Positions 55,074 through 63,076 of a stretch of 64,000 nucleotides of DNA are shown here, piece after piece. The DNA comes from Mesorhizobium wenxiniae (GTDB taxonomy: Bacteria > Pseudomonadota > Alphaproteobacteria > Rhizobiales > Rhizobiaceae): assembly GCF_002284535.1 (NCBI RefSeq), contig NZ_NPKH01000034.1, positions 124,001 to 188,000 of the forward strand, read 5' to 3'. Numbering within the stretch: position 1 is the first letter of the stretch; each line of letters opens with the position of its first letter. Both the position numbers and the translations under genes were made by a program. The notes beneath the pieces were generated by a model. It saw nothing but the letters and a program-made list of their open reading frames with translations, made no database searches and was not told where the DNA came from.

Positions 55074-55990
55074 GCGCTGAAGCAATCCAGAGCCGCCGCG
55101 ACTGGCTGCTCAGCGAGCGGCCGGCGTCGCGCATGCAGGCAAGGCTCGGCCGCGCCTATGTCGCGTGGCGGCGCTTTTCCGCCAATCGGCTGGCGTTTCT
55201 CGGCCTGCTCATCATCATCGCTTTGCTGGTGGTCGCCGCCCTTGCCGATGTGCTGGCGCCCTATTCGCCGACGTTCGGCGACCTCAAGGGCTCGCGCCTG
55301 CTGGCGCCAAGTGCCGAGCACTGGTTCGGCACCGACGACCTCGGGCGCGACATCCTTTCGCGCGTCATCTTCGGTTCGCGATGGACGCTTTACGTCGTCA
55401 TTCTCGTCGCCGTCATCGCCGCCCCTATCGGCCTGCTGGTCGGCACCGTCGCCGGCTATGCCGGCGGCTGGATCGATGCGATCCTGATGCGCATCACCGA
55501 CATCTTTCTTGCGTTTCCGAAGCTGATCCTGGCGCTGGCCTTTGTCGCCGCACTTGGCCCCGGCATTGAGAATGCGGTGCTCGCCATCGCCATCACCTCA
55601 TGGCCGCCCTACGCGCGTATTGCCCGTGCCGAAACGCTCACCGTGCGCAATTCGGATTACATCAAGGCGGTGCAATTGATGGGCGCCTCGCCGTTTCGCA
55701 TAGTGCTTCGCCACATCATGCCGCTCTGCATCTCCTCGCTGATCGTCAGGGTGACGCTCGACATGGCCGGCATTATCCTGACCGCCGCCGGTCTCGGCTT
55801 CCTCGGCCTCGGCGCGCAGCCACCGCTGCCGGAATGGGGAGCGATGATCGCGTCCGGCCGCCGCTTCGTGCTCGACCAGTGGTGGGTGGCTGGCGCACCG
55901 GGCTTTGCCATCCTCATCGTCAGCCTCGGCTTCAACCTGCTCGGCGACGGCCTCCGCGACGCGCTCGACCCCCGGAGTGGCGACCAATGA
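55070..55990 (+). CDS. Peptide-type ABC importer permease (DppC-like)
   Basis: A 306-residue permease starting at ATG 55070 inside the end of the previous gene. It has FSANRLAFLGLLIIIALLVVAALAD, the loop HWFGTDDLGRDILSRVIFGSR conserved in DppC, and EAA loop (SDYIKAVQLMGASPFRIVLRHIMP). The frame is open further upstream only as an out-of-phase shadow. Confidence 0.93.
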   Translation: MSAEAIQSRRDWLLSERPASRMQARLGRAYVAWRRFSANRLAFLGLLIIIALLVVAALADVLAPYSPTFGDLKGSRLLAPSAEHWFGTDDLGRDILSRVIFGSRWTLYVVILVAVIAAPIGLLVGTVAGYAGGWIDAILMRITDIFLAFPKLILALAFVAALGPGIENAVLAIAITSWPPYARIARAETLTVRNSDYIKAVQLMGASPFRIVLRHIMPLCISSLIVRVTLDMAGIILTAAGLGFLGLGAQPPLPEWGAMIASGRRFVLDQWWVAGAPGFAILIVSLGFNLLGDGLRDALDPRSGDQ

Positions 55991-56015
55991 GCGGCGACCC
56001 CATGAGCCGTAATCA

Positions 56016-56849
56016 ATGAGCACGCTTCTCGACGTCGACGATCTGCGCGTCACCTTTCCGACGCGTACCGGCCGCATCGAAGCGGTGCGGGGCGTCTCCT
56101 TCTCGCTCGGCCGCGAACGGCTCGGCATCGTCGGCGAGAGCGGTTCGGGCAAGTCGCAGACCGGCCGCGCCATCATGGGCTTGACCCCGCCGCAGGCCGA
56201 GGTCACCGCCAGGAAACTTGCTTTCGACGGCATCGACCTGCTCACGGCCTCGCCTCGCGACCGCCGTGCGTTGCGGGGAAAACGCATCGCCATGATCCTG
56301 CAGGATCCAAAATATTCGCTCGACCCGGTGATGAGCATCGGCCGTCAAATCGTCGAGACGCTGCGCACGCATGAGAAGGTCGGCAAGGCCGAAGCCCGCG
56401 ACCGCGCGCTCGCCATGCTGGAGGCGGTGCAGATCCGCGATCCCGCCCGTGTCTTCGACCTGCATCCGCACGAGGTGTCGGGCGGCATGGGCCAGCGTGC
56501 CATGATCGCCATGATGCTGATCGCCGGGCCGGAAATGATGATCGCCGACGAGCCGACCTCGGCGCTAGATGTCACTGTGCAACTCGACGTGCTCGGCATT
56601 CTCGACAGGCTGGTCAGCGAGCGCGGCATGGGGCTGATCTTCATCTCGCACGACCTGCGCCTGGTCTCGTCCTTCTGCGACCGGGTGATCGTCATGTATG
56701 CCGGCAAGGTCGTCGAGCAGCTGCCGGCGTCAGAACTCGGCCGCGCCCAGCATCCCTATACGCGCGGCCTGCTCAACTGCATGCCCAAGATCGGCGCCGA
56801 CCGTCACCCGCTGCCGGTGCTCGACCGCAAGCCGGAGTGGGCGGCATGA
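56016..56849 (+). CDS. Peptide-type ABC importer ATPase (DppD-like)
   Basis: A 277-residue ATPase with Walker A GESGSGKS near residues 37-44, HEVSGGMGQRAMIA signature (SGGM in place of SGGQ), MMIADEPTSALDVTVQ Walker B, and the switch His in IFISHDLRLV. It lacks the Cys-rich C-terminal cluster of some DppD proteins and is a little short (277 versus ~325). The next ATPase starts inside its stop (ATGA). Confidence 0.93.
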   Translation: MSTLLDVDDLRVTFPTRTGRIEAVRGVSFSLGRERLGIVGESGSGKSQTGRAIMGLTPPQAEVTARKLAFDGIDLLTASPRDRRALRGKRIAMILQDPKYSLDPVMSIGRQIVETLRTHEKVGKAEARDRALAMLEAVQIRDPARVFDLHPHEVSGGMGQRAMIAMMLIAGPEMMIADEPTSALDVTVQLDVLGILDRLVSERGMGLIFISHDLRLVSSFCDRVIVMYAGKVVEQLPASELGRAQHPYTRGLLNCMPKIGADRHPLPVLDRKPEWAA

Positions 56850-57595
56850 CATCAGCGCTTTCCGTCGACAGGCTGGAGGTGGTCTTCGACCGGTTTCGCG
56901 CGCTGAAGGGCGTCAGCCTCGAAGTGCAATCAGGCGAATCCTTCGGCCTGGTCGGCGAATCCGGCTCCGGCAAATCGACGCTGCTGAGGGCAATCGCCGG
57001 TCTCGCACCGATCGCTTCGGGCAGCATCACGGTCAACGGAAAAAAACTCGGCGCGCGCCGCGACAAGGCTTTCTATCGCGAGGTGCAGATGGTCTTTCAG
57101 GACCCTTACGGCTCGCTGCATCCGCGCCAGACCGTCGACCGCCTGCTGCAGGAGCCGCTCGCCATCCACGGCTTTGCCGATGGCCAAAAGCGCATCCAGC
57201 GGGCGCTGGACGAGGTCGGCTTGGGAACCGGCTTCCGCTTCCGCTATTCGCATCAATTGTCGGGCGGCCAGCGCCAGCGCGTGGCGATTGCGCGCGCCCT
57301 GATCCTCGAACCGTCGATCCTGCTGCTCGACGAGCCGACCTCGGCGCTCGACGCGTCGGTGCAGGCCGAAGTGCTCAACCTCTTGGAGGAGATCCGGCGG
57401 CGGCGCAAGCTCACCTTCCTGGTGGTCAGCCACGACCTCGCCATCATCACCCATATGTGCGAGCGGCTGATGGTGATGCAGAACGGCGAGGCAGTCGAGC
57501 ACCTCACCGCGGACGACCTCGTCGAGCGTCACGTGTCCAAGGATTACACGCGCAATCTCTTGCGGGCCAGCGACGGGTTTGTCAGGACGGCGTGA
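56846..57595 (+). CDS. Peptide-type ABC importer ATPase (DppF-like)
   Basis: A 249-residue ATPase. Walker A is GESGSGKS, the signature is LSGGQRQRVAIARAL, Walker B is LLLDEPTSALDASVQ, and the switch His is in VVSHDLAII. ATG 56846 overlaps the previous stop. A codon nine bases earlier is possible. With the DppD-like partner it forms the ATPase dimer, last importer gene before gabT. Confidence 0.93.
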   Translation: MTSALSVDRLEVVFDRFRALKGVSLEVQSGESFGLVGESGSGKSTLLRAIAGLAPIASGSITVNGKKLGARRDKAFYREVQMVFQDPYGSLHPRQTVDRLLQEPLAIHGFADGQKRIQRALDEVGLGTGFRFRYSHQLSGGQRQRVAIARALILEPSILLLDEPTSALDASVQAEVLNLLEEIRRRRKLTFLVVSHDLAIITHMCERLMVMQNGEAVEHLTADDLVERHVSKDYTRNLLRASDGFVRTA

Positions 57596-57732
57596 ATCAA
57601 ATTTCAGCGTCTAACGGCAGCAGGCCCAACGACCCGGCGGCGGTGCCAACTTGAGGAAAACATGAAATAAGATCAGAACAATTCCCGGCAATCATCCAAA
57701 CGAGAACGGGCGCCGGCCCGGCGAGGGACATC

Positions 57733-59010
57733 ATGAAGAATTCAGCCATTTCCGAACGCAAGAACCAGTCGATCTCGCGCGGTGTCGGCATGACCACGCA
57801 AATCTATGCCGACCGCGCCGAGAACTCGGAAATCTGGGATGTCGAAGGCCGCCGCTACATCGACTTCTCGTCCGGCATCGCCGTCGTCAACACCGGCCAT
57901 CGTCACCCGAAGGTGATCGAGGCGGTCAAGGCGCAGCTCGACCGCTTCACCCACACCTGCCACCAGGTGGTGCCCTATGAGAGCTATGTCAGGCTGGCCG
58001 AACGGCTGAACGGCATGCTGCCGGGCAAGTTCGAAAAGAAGACCATCTTCGTCACCACCGGCGCCGAGGCGGTGGAGAACGCCGTCAAGATCGCCCGCAA
58101 CGCCACAGGTCGGCCGGCGGTCATCGCCTTTGCCGGCGGCTTCCATGGCCGCACCTTCATGGGCATGGCGCTGACCGGCAAGGTCGTGCCCTATAAGGTC
58201 GGCTTCGGCGCCATGCCGGCCGATGTCTTCCACGCGCCGTTCCCGGTGGCGCTGCACGGCATCTCAGTCGCCGATTCGCTGGCCGCGCTCGACCGCCTGT
58301 TCAAGGCCGATGTCGATCCGGCCCGCGTCGCCGCGATCATCGTCGAGCCGGTGCAGGGTGAGGGCGGCTTCTACGAGGCGCCGCGCGAGTTCATGACGGC
58401 ACTGCGCAAGATCTGCGACCAGCACGGCATGCTGTTGATTGCCGATGAGGTGCAGACCGGTTTTGCTCGCACCGGAAAGATGTTCGCCATGGATCACCAC
58501 GAAGTGGCGCCCGACATCACCACCATGGCCAAGAGCCTGGCCGGCGGCTTCCCGCTGTCGGCGGTCACCGGGCGTGCCGAGATCATGGATGCGCCGAACC
58601 CGGGCGGGCTCGGCGGCACCTATGGCGGCAGCCCGATTGGCGTCGCGGCGGCGCATGCCGTGCTCGACGTCATCGAGGAGGAAAACCTCTGCGACCGCGC
58701 CAACACGCTGGGCAACCGGCTGAAGCAGCGGCTGCAATCGATCCGCGACGACACGCCGGAGATCGTCGACATACGCGGCCCCGGCTTCATGAACGCGGTT
58801 GAGTTCAATGAAGTCAAAAAGGGCTTGCCGTCGGCCGAGATCGCCAATGCCGTCCGGCTGAAGGCGCTCGATAAGGGCCTGATCCTGCTCACCTGCGGCG
58901 TCTACGGCAACGTCATCCGTTTCCTGGCGCCGATCACCATCCAGGACGGCGTCATGAACGAAGCGCTCGACATCCTGGAAAGCTCGATCCGTGAGGTCTG
59001 GGCCGCCTGA
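57733..59010 (+). CDS. gabT: 4-aminobutyrate-2-oxoglutarate aminotransferase
   Basis: A 425-residue class III PLP aminotransferase. PLP contacts include TTGAEAVENAVKIAR, GGFHGRTFMGMALTGK, and IADEVQTGFARTGKMFAMDHH. The Schiff-base lysine is K267 in TMAKSLAGGFPLS. GabT-type features (GGLGGTYGGSPIGVAAAH) are present. GCGAGGGAC is before the ATG. It lies 137 bases after the importer and could catabolise GABA or a related omega-amine released from imported substrate, feeding succinate semialdehyde; no gabD is adjacent. Confidence 0.93.
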   Translation: MKNSAISERKNQSISRGVGMTTQIYADRAENSEIWDVEGRRYIDFSSGIAVVNTGHRHPKVIEAVKAQLDRFTHTCHQVVPYESYVRLAERLNGMLPGKFEKKTIFVTTGAEAVENAVKIARNATGRPAVIAFAGGFHGRTFMGMALTGKVVPYKVGFGAMPADVFHAPFPVALHGISVADSLAALDRLFKADVDPARVAAIIVEPVQGEGGFYEAPREFMTALRKICDQHGMLLIADEVQTGFARTGKMFAMDHHEVAPDITTMAKSLAGGFPLSAVTGRAEIMDAPNPGGLGGTYGGSPIGVAAAHAVLDVIEEENLCDRANTLGNRLKQRLQSIRDDTPEIVDIRGPGFMNAVEFNEVKKGLPSAEIANAVRLKALDKGLILLTCGVYGNVIRFLAPITIQDGVMNEALDILESSIREVWAA

Positions 59011-59165
59011 CCCTCGCCTTCTTGGGATGTGTTGAGATCAGGTCAGGCCGAGCCGAGAATGGTGGGTTCCGAGAACCGGAACGGAGCGGACATTTGGGTC
59101 CGTGAGTACCGGAAGCGCAGGAAACCACCGTTCGCAAGCCGGCATCACCTGAATATCAACATATC

Positions 59166-60416
59166 CTATTCAGCGGCGCGGACAGGCTCTTCCTTCTGGA
59201 AGGCGGCGAGCGCCGCCTTCAGTCCATCCGGCCCCGTCGCAACCGTCTGCAGCGTTGGCGAGAAGCCGGCGCCGAGCATCTTGCGGCCAAGCATATGGTC
59301 GCCCGGCCGGTTGACCGATTCAATGCCGAGGAGACGATTTCCAGCGTAATGGTAGATCGAGAATTTGTTCTCGTTGACGTCGCCCAGCACGACATGGCTG
59401 TCGCCGCCCGAAATCAGGCCGACCATCTGCAGCTTCATATCGCCGATATCGGACCAGAACCATGGCACCGCCGCAAAGGCGTCCGCATGGCCGACGATGG
59501 TGCGCGCGGCAAGACGCGCCTGGTCGGTCGCATTCTGCACCGATTCCAGCCGCACATCGCCGCCGGTGAGCCAGTGCCGGTAGGAGGCGGCATCGCCGAT
59601 GGCGAGGATTTCAGGCACCGACGTGCGCATCTGCTGGTCGACGCGGATGCCGTTGGCGATTGTGATGCCGGCGGCCTGGGCCAGTTCGACATTCGGCACG
59701 ACGCCGATACCGACGATGACCATCTGCGCCGGCAGGCGCTCGCCGGATGTGGTGATCGCGGCCGAGACATGGCCGTTCTCGCCTTCGAGCCGCGCAATCA
59801 TGGTGCCGGTGAGGATGCGCACGCCAGTCGCTTCCAGCCTTTGCCGCACGTGCCTCGCGATGACCGGCGCCACTGCCCGGCCGAGCAGCCGGTCGACCGC
59901 CTCGACCACGGTGACCTCGCGGCCGGCCGCTTTGAGCGTCGCGGCGATCTCCAGTCCGATGAAGCCGCCACCAACGATGACCACATCTTCGCTCTGCGCG
60001 CTCAACGCGCGGATCAGCCGCGCGTCGGCGAGCGAGCGCAGCGACACAACGCCTGAAAGCTCCGAACCCGGCAGCGGCAGGATGCGCGGCCGCGAACCGG
60101 TCGCCAGGATCAGTCGGTCGAAAGGCAGCACGCCGCCACCTGATAGCTCCAGCCTGCGTCCGGCATCGATGCGGTCGATCCTGATGCCCGGCCGGTAGTC
60201 GATGGTACTGCCGGTATAAAAGGCCTCGCCGCGCAGCGGCTGCGGTTTGGCCTCTTGATCCTTGATGAAGGTCTTCGACAGCGGCGGCTTGTGATAGGGC
60301 AGTTCATTCTCGTCGCCGACGAGGATCACGGGTCCGTCGTAACCGTCCTCGCGCAGGCCGGCGGCCGCTTGCACGCCCGCATGACCCGCACCGACAATGA
60401 CCACACCGTTTTTCAT
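59166..60416 (-). CDS. NAD(P)/FAD ferredoxin-reductase-like oxidoreductase
   Basis: A 416-residue flavoprotein of the rhodocoxin/putidaredoxin reductase type. The FAD loop is VVIVGAGHAGVQAAAGL near residues 5-21, PYHKPPLSK follows, the NAD loop is VVIVGGGFIGLEIAATL in the middle, and EILAIGDAAS marks the second FAD contact. A C-terminal reductase domain has VPWFWSDIGDMKLQMVG. ATG 60416 removes a 19-residue non-conserved lead. No ferredoxin or P450 gene is beside it, so the partner is unknown. It is divergent from the iron module and shares its upstream region. Confidence 0.9.
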   Translation of the reverse strand: MKNGVVIVGAGHAGVQAAAGLREDGYDGPVILVGDENELPYHKPPLSKTFIKDQEAKPQPLRGEAFYTGSTIDYRPGIRIDRIDAGRRLELSGGGVLPFDRLILATGSRPRILPLPGSELSGVVSLRSLADARLIRALSAQSEDVVIVGGGFIGLEIAATLKAAGREVTVVEAVDRLLGRAVAPVIARHVRQRLEATGVRILTGTMIARLEGENGHVSAAITTSGERLPAQMVIVGIGVVPNVELAQAAGITIANGIRVDQQMRTSVPEILAIGDAASYRHWLTGGDVRLESVQNATDQARLAARTIVGHADAFAAVPWFWSDIGDMKLQMVGLISGGDSHVVLGDVNENKFSIYHYAGNRLLGIESVNRPGDHMLGRKMLGAGFSPTLQTVATGPDGLKAALAAFQKEEPVRAAE

Positions 60417-60874
60417 CGCAGCCCCAATTTCCTCATCCCCAATTCTTCGTCCAAGTCTAGGACGTCTCGCCACGTGGCAATTGTCTGACCCCGCCGCAAG
60501 ACCACCTTTGCGGGTCGCACCCGGAATGGCGGTCCATCAATAGTGCTGTTAATGACGACAAGCTAAAATGCGGCTAAAGTTGACACTTGCAGTTTAGAAT
60601 AATTCTAAACTGTTGTTTCGATTGGCTTTTCTCTCTGAAATCGGTTGACTTCCGGCGCCTTCATCGCTTTATGGAACCTTGCGTGTCAAGCGCATCCCTT
60701 TGATGTCTGGGCCTTGAACCCTTTCGATTGGAGGCATTTCGATGTCTTTCTTCCGCAAACCGCGCTATGCCGCGGCCTGTTTCTCGGCCAATGGCATGGA
60801 CCTGCCTTGGTGCCGACTGCCTGCCGACGCGCCTTTGGCGCCGGCATCCACTGAATTCCGAGGAGATGACAATC
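60417..60874. promoter_or_regulatory. Divergent regulatory region of the iron module
   Basis: A 458-base region that is AT-rich around 60540-60640. It contains a TTGACA hexamer at 60580-60585 and the Irr-type palindrome at 60590-60612. Downstream of it, 260 bases of untranslated leader precede the imelysin start and contain a small ORF with a strong ribosome site (see 60742). Confidence 0.7.
60590..60612. promoter_or_regulatory. Irr-type iron control element (ICE box)
   Basis: A perfect 23-base palindrome: CAGTTTAGAAT, a central A, then its exact reverse complement. The core TTTAGAA...TTCTAAA matches the ICE consensus of Irr, the haem-responsive iron regulator of rhizobia. It starts 4 bases after a TTGACA -35-like hexamer and covers the -10 position, consistent with repression when iron is low, though Irr can also activate. 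Confidence 0.85.
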
Positions 60875-60996
60875 ATGAGAGCGATGATCACGGCACGATA
60901 TGGCAGGCTCGCCGCGATCGGCGCCACGGCGGCATTGACGGCGGCGATATTCGTGCTGCCGGCCAAGGCGGAAATCGAAGCCAAGGCTGTCATTAA
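60742..60996 (+). CDS. Possible leader peptide overlapping the imelysin start
   Basis: An 84-codon frame beginning MSFFRKPRYAAACFSANG, with GGAGG 8 bases ahead of its ATG, a better site than most genes here. It extends 122 bases into the imelysin gene in another frame. Its sequence resembles no family and the second half is a shadow of the imelysin signal peptide region. Either a translated uORF affecting imelysin synthesis or chance. Listed for its ribosome site only. Confidence 0.25.
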   Translation: MSFFRKPRYAAACFSANGMDLPWCRLPADAPLAPASTEFRGDDNHESDDHGTIWQARRDRRHGGIDGGDIRAAGQGGNRSQGCH

Positions 60997-62173
60997 GACC
61001 TATTCCGACATTGCGCTCGCCAAATATGAGGATTCGCTGACGACGGCGCAGGCGCTCGACAAGGCCGTCGACGCGTTGCTTGCCAAGCCTTCGGTGGAAA
61101 CGCTGACTGCCGCCCGCGAGGCTTGGAAGGCGTCGCGTGTTCCCTATCAGCAGACCGAAGTCTACCGCTTCGGCAACGCCATCGTCGACGACTGGGAAGG
61201 CAAGGTGAACGCCTGGCCGCTGGACGAAGGCCTGATCGACTATGTCGCTGCCGGCTACGGCACCGAGTCGGATGCGAATGCGCTCTACACCGCCAATGTG
61301 ATCGCCAACAAGTCGATTGAGGTCGACGGCAAGAAGATCGACGCCACCAATCTTACTCCGGAGTTCCTCTCCGGCACGTTGCAGGAAGCCGGCGGCATCG
61401 AGGCCAATGTGGCGACCGGCTACCACGCTATCGAATTCCTGCTGTGGGGCCAGGACCTGCACGGCACTGGCCCGGGCGCGGGCGAACGGCCCTATACGGA
61501 CTACGATCTCGCCAACTGCACCAGCGGCAATTGCGATCGTCGGGCGCAGTACCTGAAGTCGGCGAGCGACCTTCTGGTTTCCGATCTGCAGGACATGGTC
61601 AACGAGTGGAAGGATGGCGGCGCCGCGCGCAAGAACCTTGTCGATGGCGAGCCGAAAGTAGGCATCTCGACCATCCTCACCGGAATGGGCTCGCTGTCCT
61701 ATGGCGAACTTGCCGGCGAGCGCATGAAGCTCGGCCTGCTGCTGCACGATCCGGAAGAGGAGCACGACTGCTTCTCCGACAACACCTACGATTCCCATCT
61801 CTACGATGCCGTCGGCATTCGTGCCGCCTATCGTGGCAGCTACACGCGCCTCGACGGCACCGTCGTCGAAGGCCCCTCGGTATCCGACATGGTCAAGGAG
61901 GCCGATCCGGCGATCGACAAGGAACTGTCGGACAAGCTCGATGTCACCGTCGCCAAGATGGAAGCCATCAAGGCGCGGGCGCTTGGCGGCGAGGCTTATG
62001 ACCAGCAGATCGGCGAAGGCAACATTGAAGGCAACGCCACAGTCCAGGCGGCGATCGATGCGCTGGTCGACCAGACCAAGTCGATCGAACGCGCCGTCGG
62101 CACCCTGAAACTCAATGCCATCGCCTTCGAGGGCTCGGACAGCCTCGATGCTCCAGACAAGGTGTTCCAATAA
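60875..62173 (+). CDS. Imelysin-family iron-regulated protein
   Basis: A 432-residue periplasmic protein. The ATG at 60875 lies 9 bases after GAGGAG and opens a signal peptide (LAAIGATAALTAAIFVLPAKA). The imelysin motif GxHxxE is G182-Y-H184-A-I-E187. The family (IrpA/ICMP-like, related to EfeO) has a helical-bundle repeat fold and is induced or repressed by iron. Its proposed role is iron uptake or storage at the cell surface. The Irr-type box upstream supports this. First gene of the iron module. Confidence 0.92.
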   Translation: MRAMITARYGRLAAIGATAALTAAIFVLPAKAEIEAKAVIKTYSDIALAKYEDSLTTAQALDKAVDALLAKPSVETLTAAREAWKASRVPYQQTEVYRFGNAIVDDWEGKVNAWPLDEGLIDYVAAGYGTESDANALYTANVIANKSIEVDGKKIDATNLTPEFLSGTLQEAGGIEANVATGYHAIEFLLWGQDLHGTGPGAGERPYTDYDLANCTSGNCDRRAQYLKSASDLLVSDLQDMVNEWKDGGAARKNLVDGEPKVGISTILTGMGSLSYGELAGERMKLGLLLHDPEEEHDCFSDNTYDSHLYDAVGIRAAYRGSYTRLDGTVVEGPSVSDMVKEADPAIDKELSDKLDVTVAKMEAIKARALGGEAYDQQIGEGNIEGNATVQAAIDALVDQTKSIERAVGTLKLNAIAFEGSDSLDAPDKVFQ

Positions 62174-62199
62174 GGCGTCAAGAGCCTCGAGCACGGTTC

Positions 62200-62243
62200 C
62201 GAACCGAAGGTCCGCGTAAAAAGTGGGAAGCGGTTTCGGTTCG
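62200..62243. repeat. Palindrome downstream of the imelysin gene
   Basis: Nine-base arms CGAACCGAA and TTCGGTTCG enclose a loop with GTGGGAAGCGG, a pattern shared with other rhizobial extragenic palindromes such as 48573-48619. It may terminate or protect the imelysin transcript. Confidence 0.55.
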
Positions 62244-62261
62244 ATTGAGAAAATAAGCCAC

Positions 62262-62282
62262 ACGGCGCCGAGCAGGCGCCGT
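62262..62282. other. Short hairpin ahead of bfd
   Basis: A perfect 8-base stem ACGGCGCC / GGCGCCGT with a 5-base loop, 19 bases before the bfd start. There is no T run. It could be an RNA structure controlling bfd translation or part of a weak terminator. Confidence 0.4.
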
Positions 62283-62301
62283 CAGCCATACAGAGCAAAT
62301 A

Positions 62302-62613
62302 ATGCTGATCTGCCATTGCAACATCATCACCGAGAAGGAGATTGAGCAGACGATCGTCGGGCTGCTGGATCAGGACCCCTGGCAACTTATCGTGCCGGCG
62401 AAGATCTATCATGCCATGCAGAAGCGTGGTCGCTGTTGCGGCTGCTTCCCAAATGTGGTCGAAACGATCATTCGGGTAACCGAGAATTACCACGCCCGCT
62501 CGGAGGCGAGCGGCGTCGATGTCGTTTCACACCTGGATCGCGTCAGAGGCCTGCGCGTCCAATACGGGAGCAGAAACCATGAAAGGCGAACAGCAGATCA
62601 TAGAGCGGCTTAA
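62302..62613 (+). CDS. bfd: Bacterioferritin-associated ferredoxin
   Basis: A 103-residue [2Fe-2S] protein. Cluster ligands are C4 and C6 (MLICHCNII) and C45 and C48 (CCGCFP), the Bfd pattern. E. coli Bfd is 64 residues. The extra 40 residues here form a tail whose last 35 bases overlap the bfr start. Bfd reduces the haem of bacterioferritin to release stored iron. Its location directly upstream of bfr fits that role. Confidence 0.93.
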   Translation: MLICHCNIITEKEIEQTIVGLLDQDPWQLIVPAKIYHAMQKRGRCCGCFPNVVETIIRVTENYHARSEASGVDVVSHLDRVRGLRVQYGSRNHERRTADHRAA

Positions 62614-63064
62614 CGAAGCTCTGTTTCTGGAACTTGGAGCGGTCAATCAGTACTGGGTGCATTTCCGGCTGCTGGAAGACTGGGGCTACGCCAAGCTGGC
62701 GAAGAAGGAACGCGCGGAATCGATCGAGGAGATGCACCATGCCGACCGGCTCGTGGCCCGCATCATCTTCCTTGAAGGTCATCCGAACCTGCAGTCGGTA
62801 GCGCCGCTGCGCATCGGACAGAATGTCAAGGAAGTGCTCGAATCCGATCTTGCCGGTGAATATGACGCGCGCACTGCCTACAAACGCTCGCGCGAGATTT
62901 GTGACGAAGCAGGCGACTACGTGACGATGAAGCTGTTCGAGGATTTGCTGTCCGACGAGGAAGGTCACATCGACTTCCTCGAGACGCAACTCGACCTGCT
63001 CGCCTCGATCGGCGAGGAAAAATACGGCCAGCTCAACGCCGCATCGGCCGACGAGGCGGATTAG
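62579..63064 (+). CDS. bfr: Bacterioferritin
   Basis: A 161-residue iron-storage subunit assembling into a 24-mer. Ferroxidase ligands E18, E51, H54, E94, E127 and H130 are all present, and M52 is the haem ligand at the dimer interface. ATG 62579 lies within the 3' end of bfd (35-base overlap), implying coupling. The gene stores Fe(III) and limits oxidative damage. Probably under the upstream Irr-type control with imelysin and bfd. Confidence 0.96.
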   Translation: MKGEQQIIERLNEALFLELGAVNQYWVHFRLLEDWGYAKLAKKERAESIEEMHHADRLVARIIFLEGHPNLQSVAPLRIGQNVKEVLESDLAGEYDARTAYKRSREICDEAGDYVTMKLFEDLLSDEEGHIDFLETQLDLLASIGEEKYGQLNAASADEAD

Positions 63065-63076
63065 GGACATGCGGGA

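Noticed and set aside
60686..62263. 525-codon minus-strand frame
   Set aside because: It is antisense to the imelysin gene, which has a signal peptide, GxHxxE motif and ribosome site.
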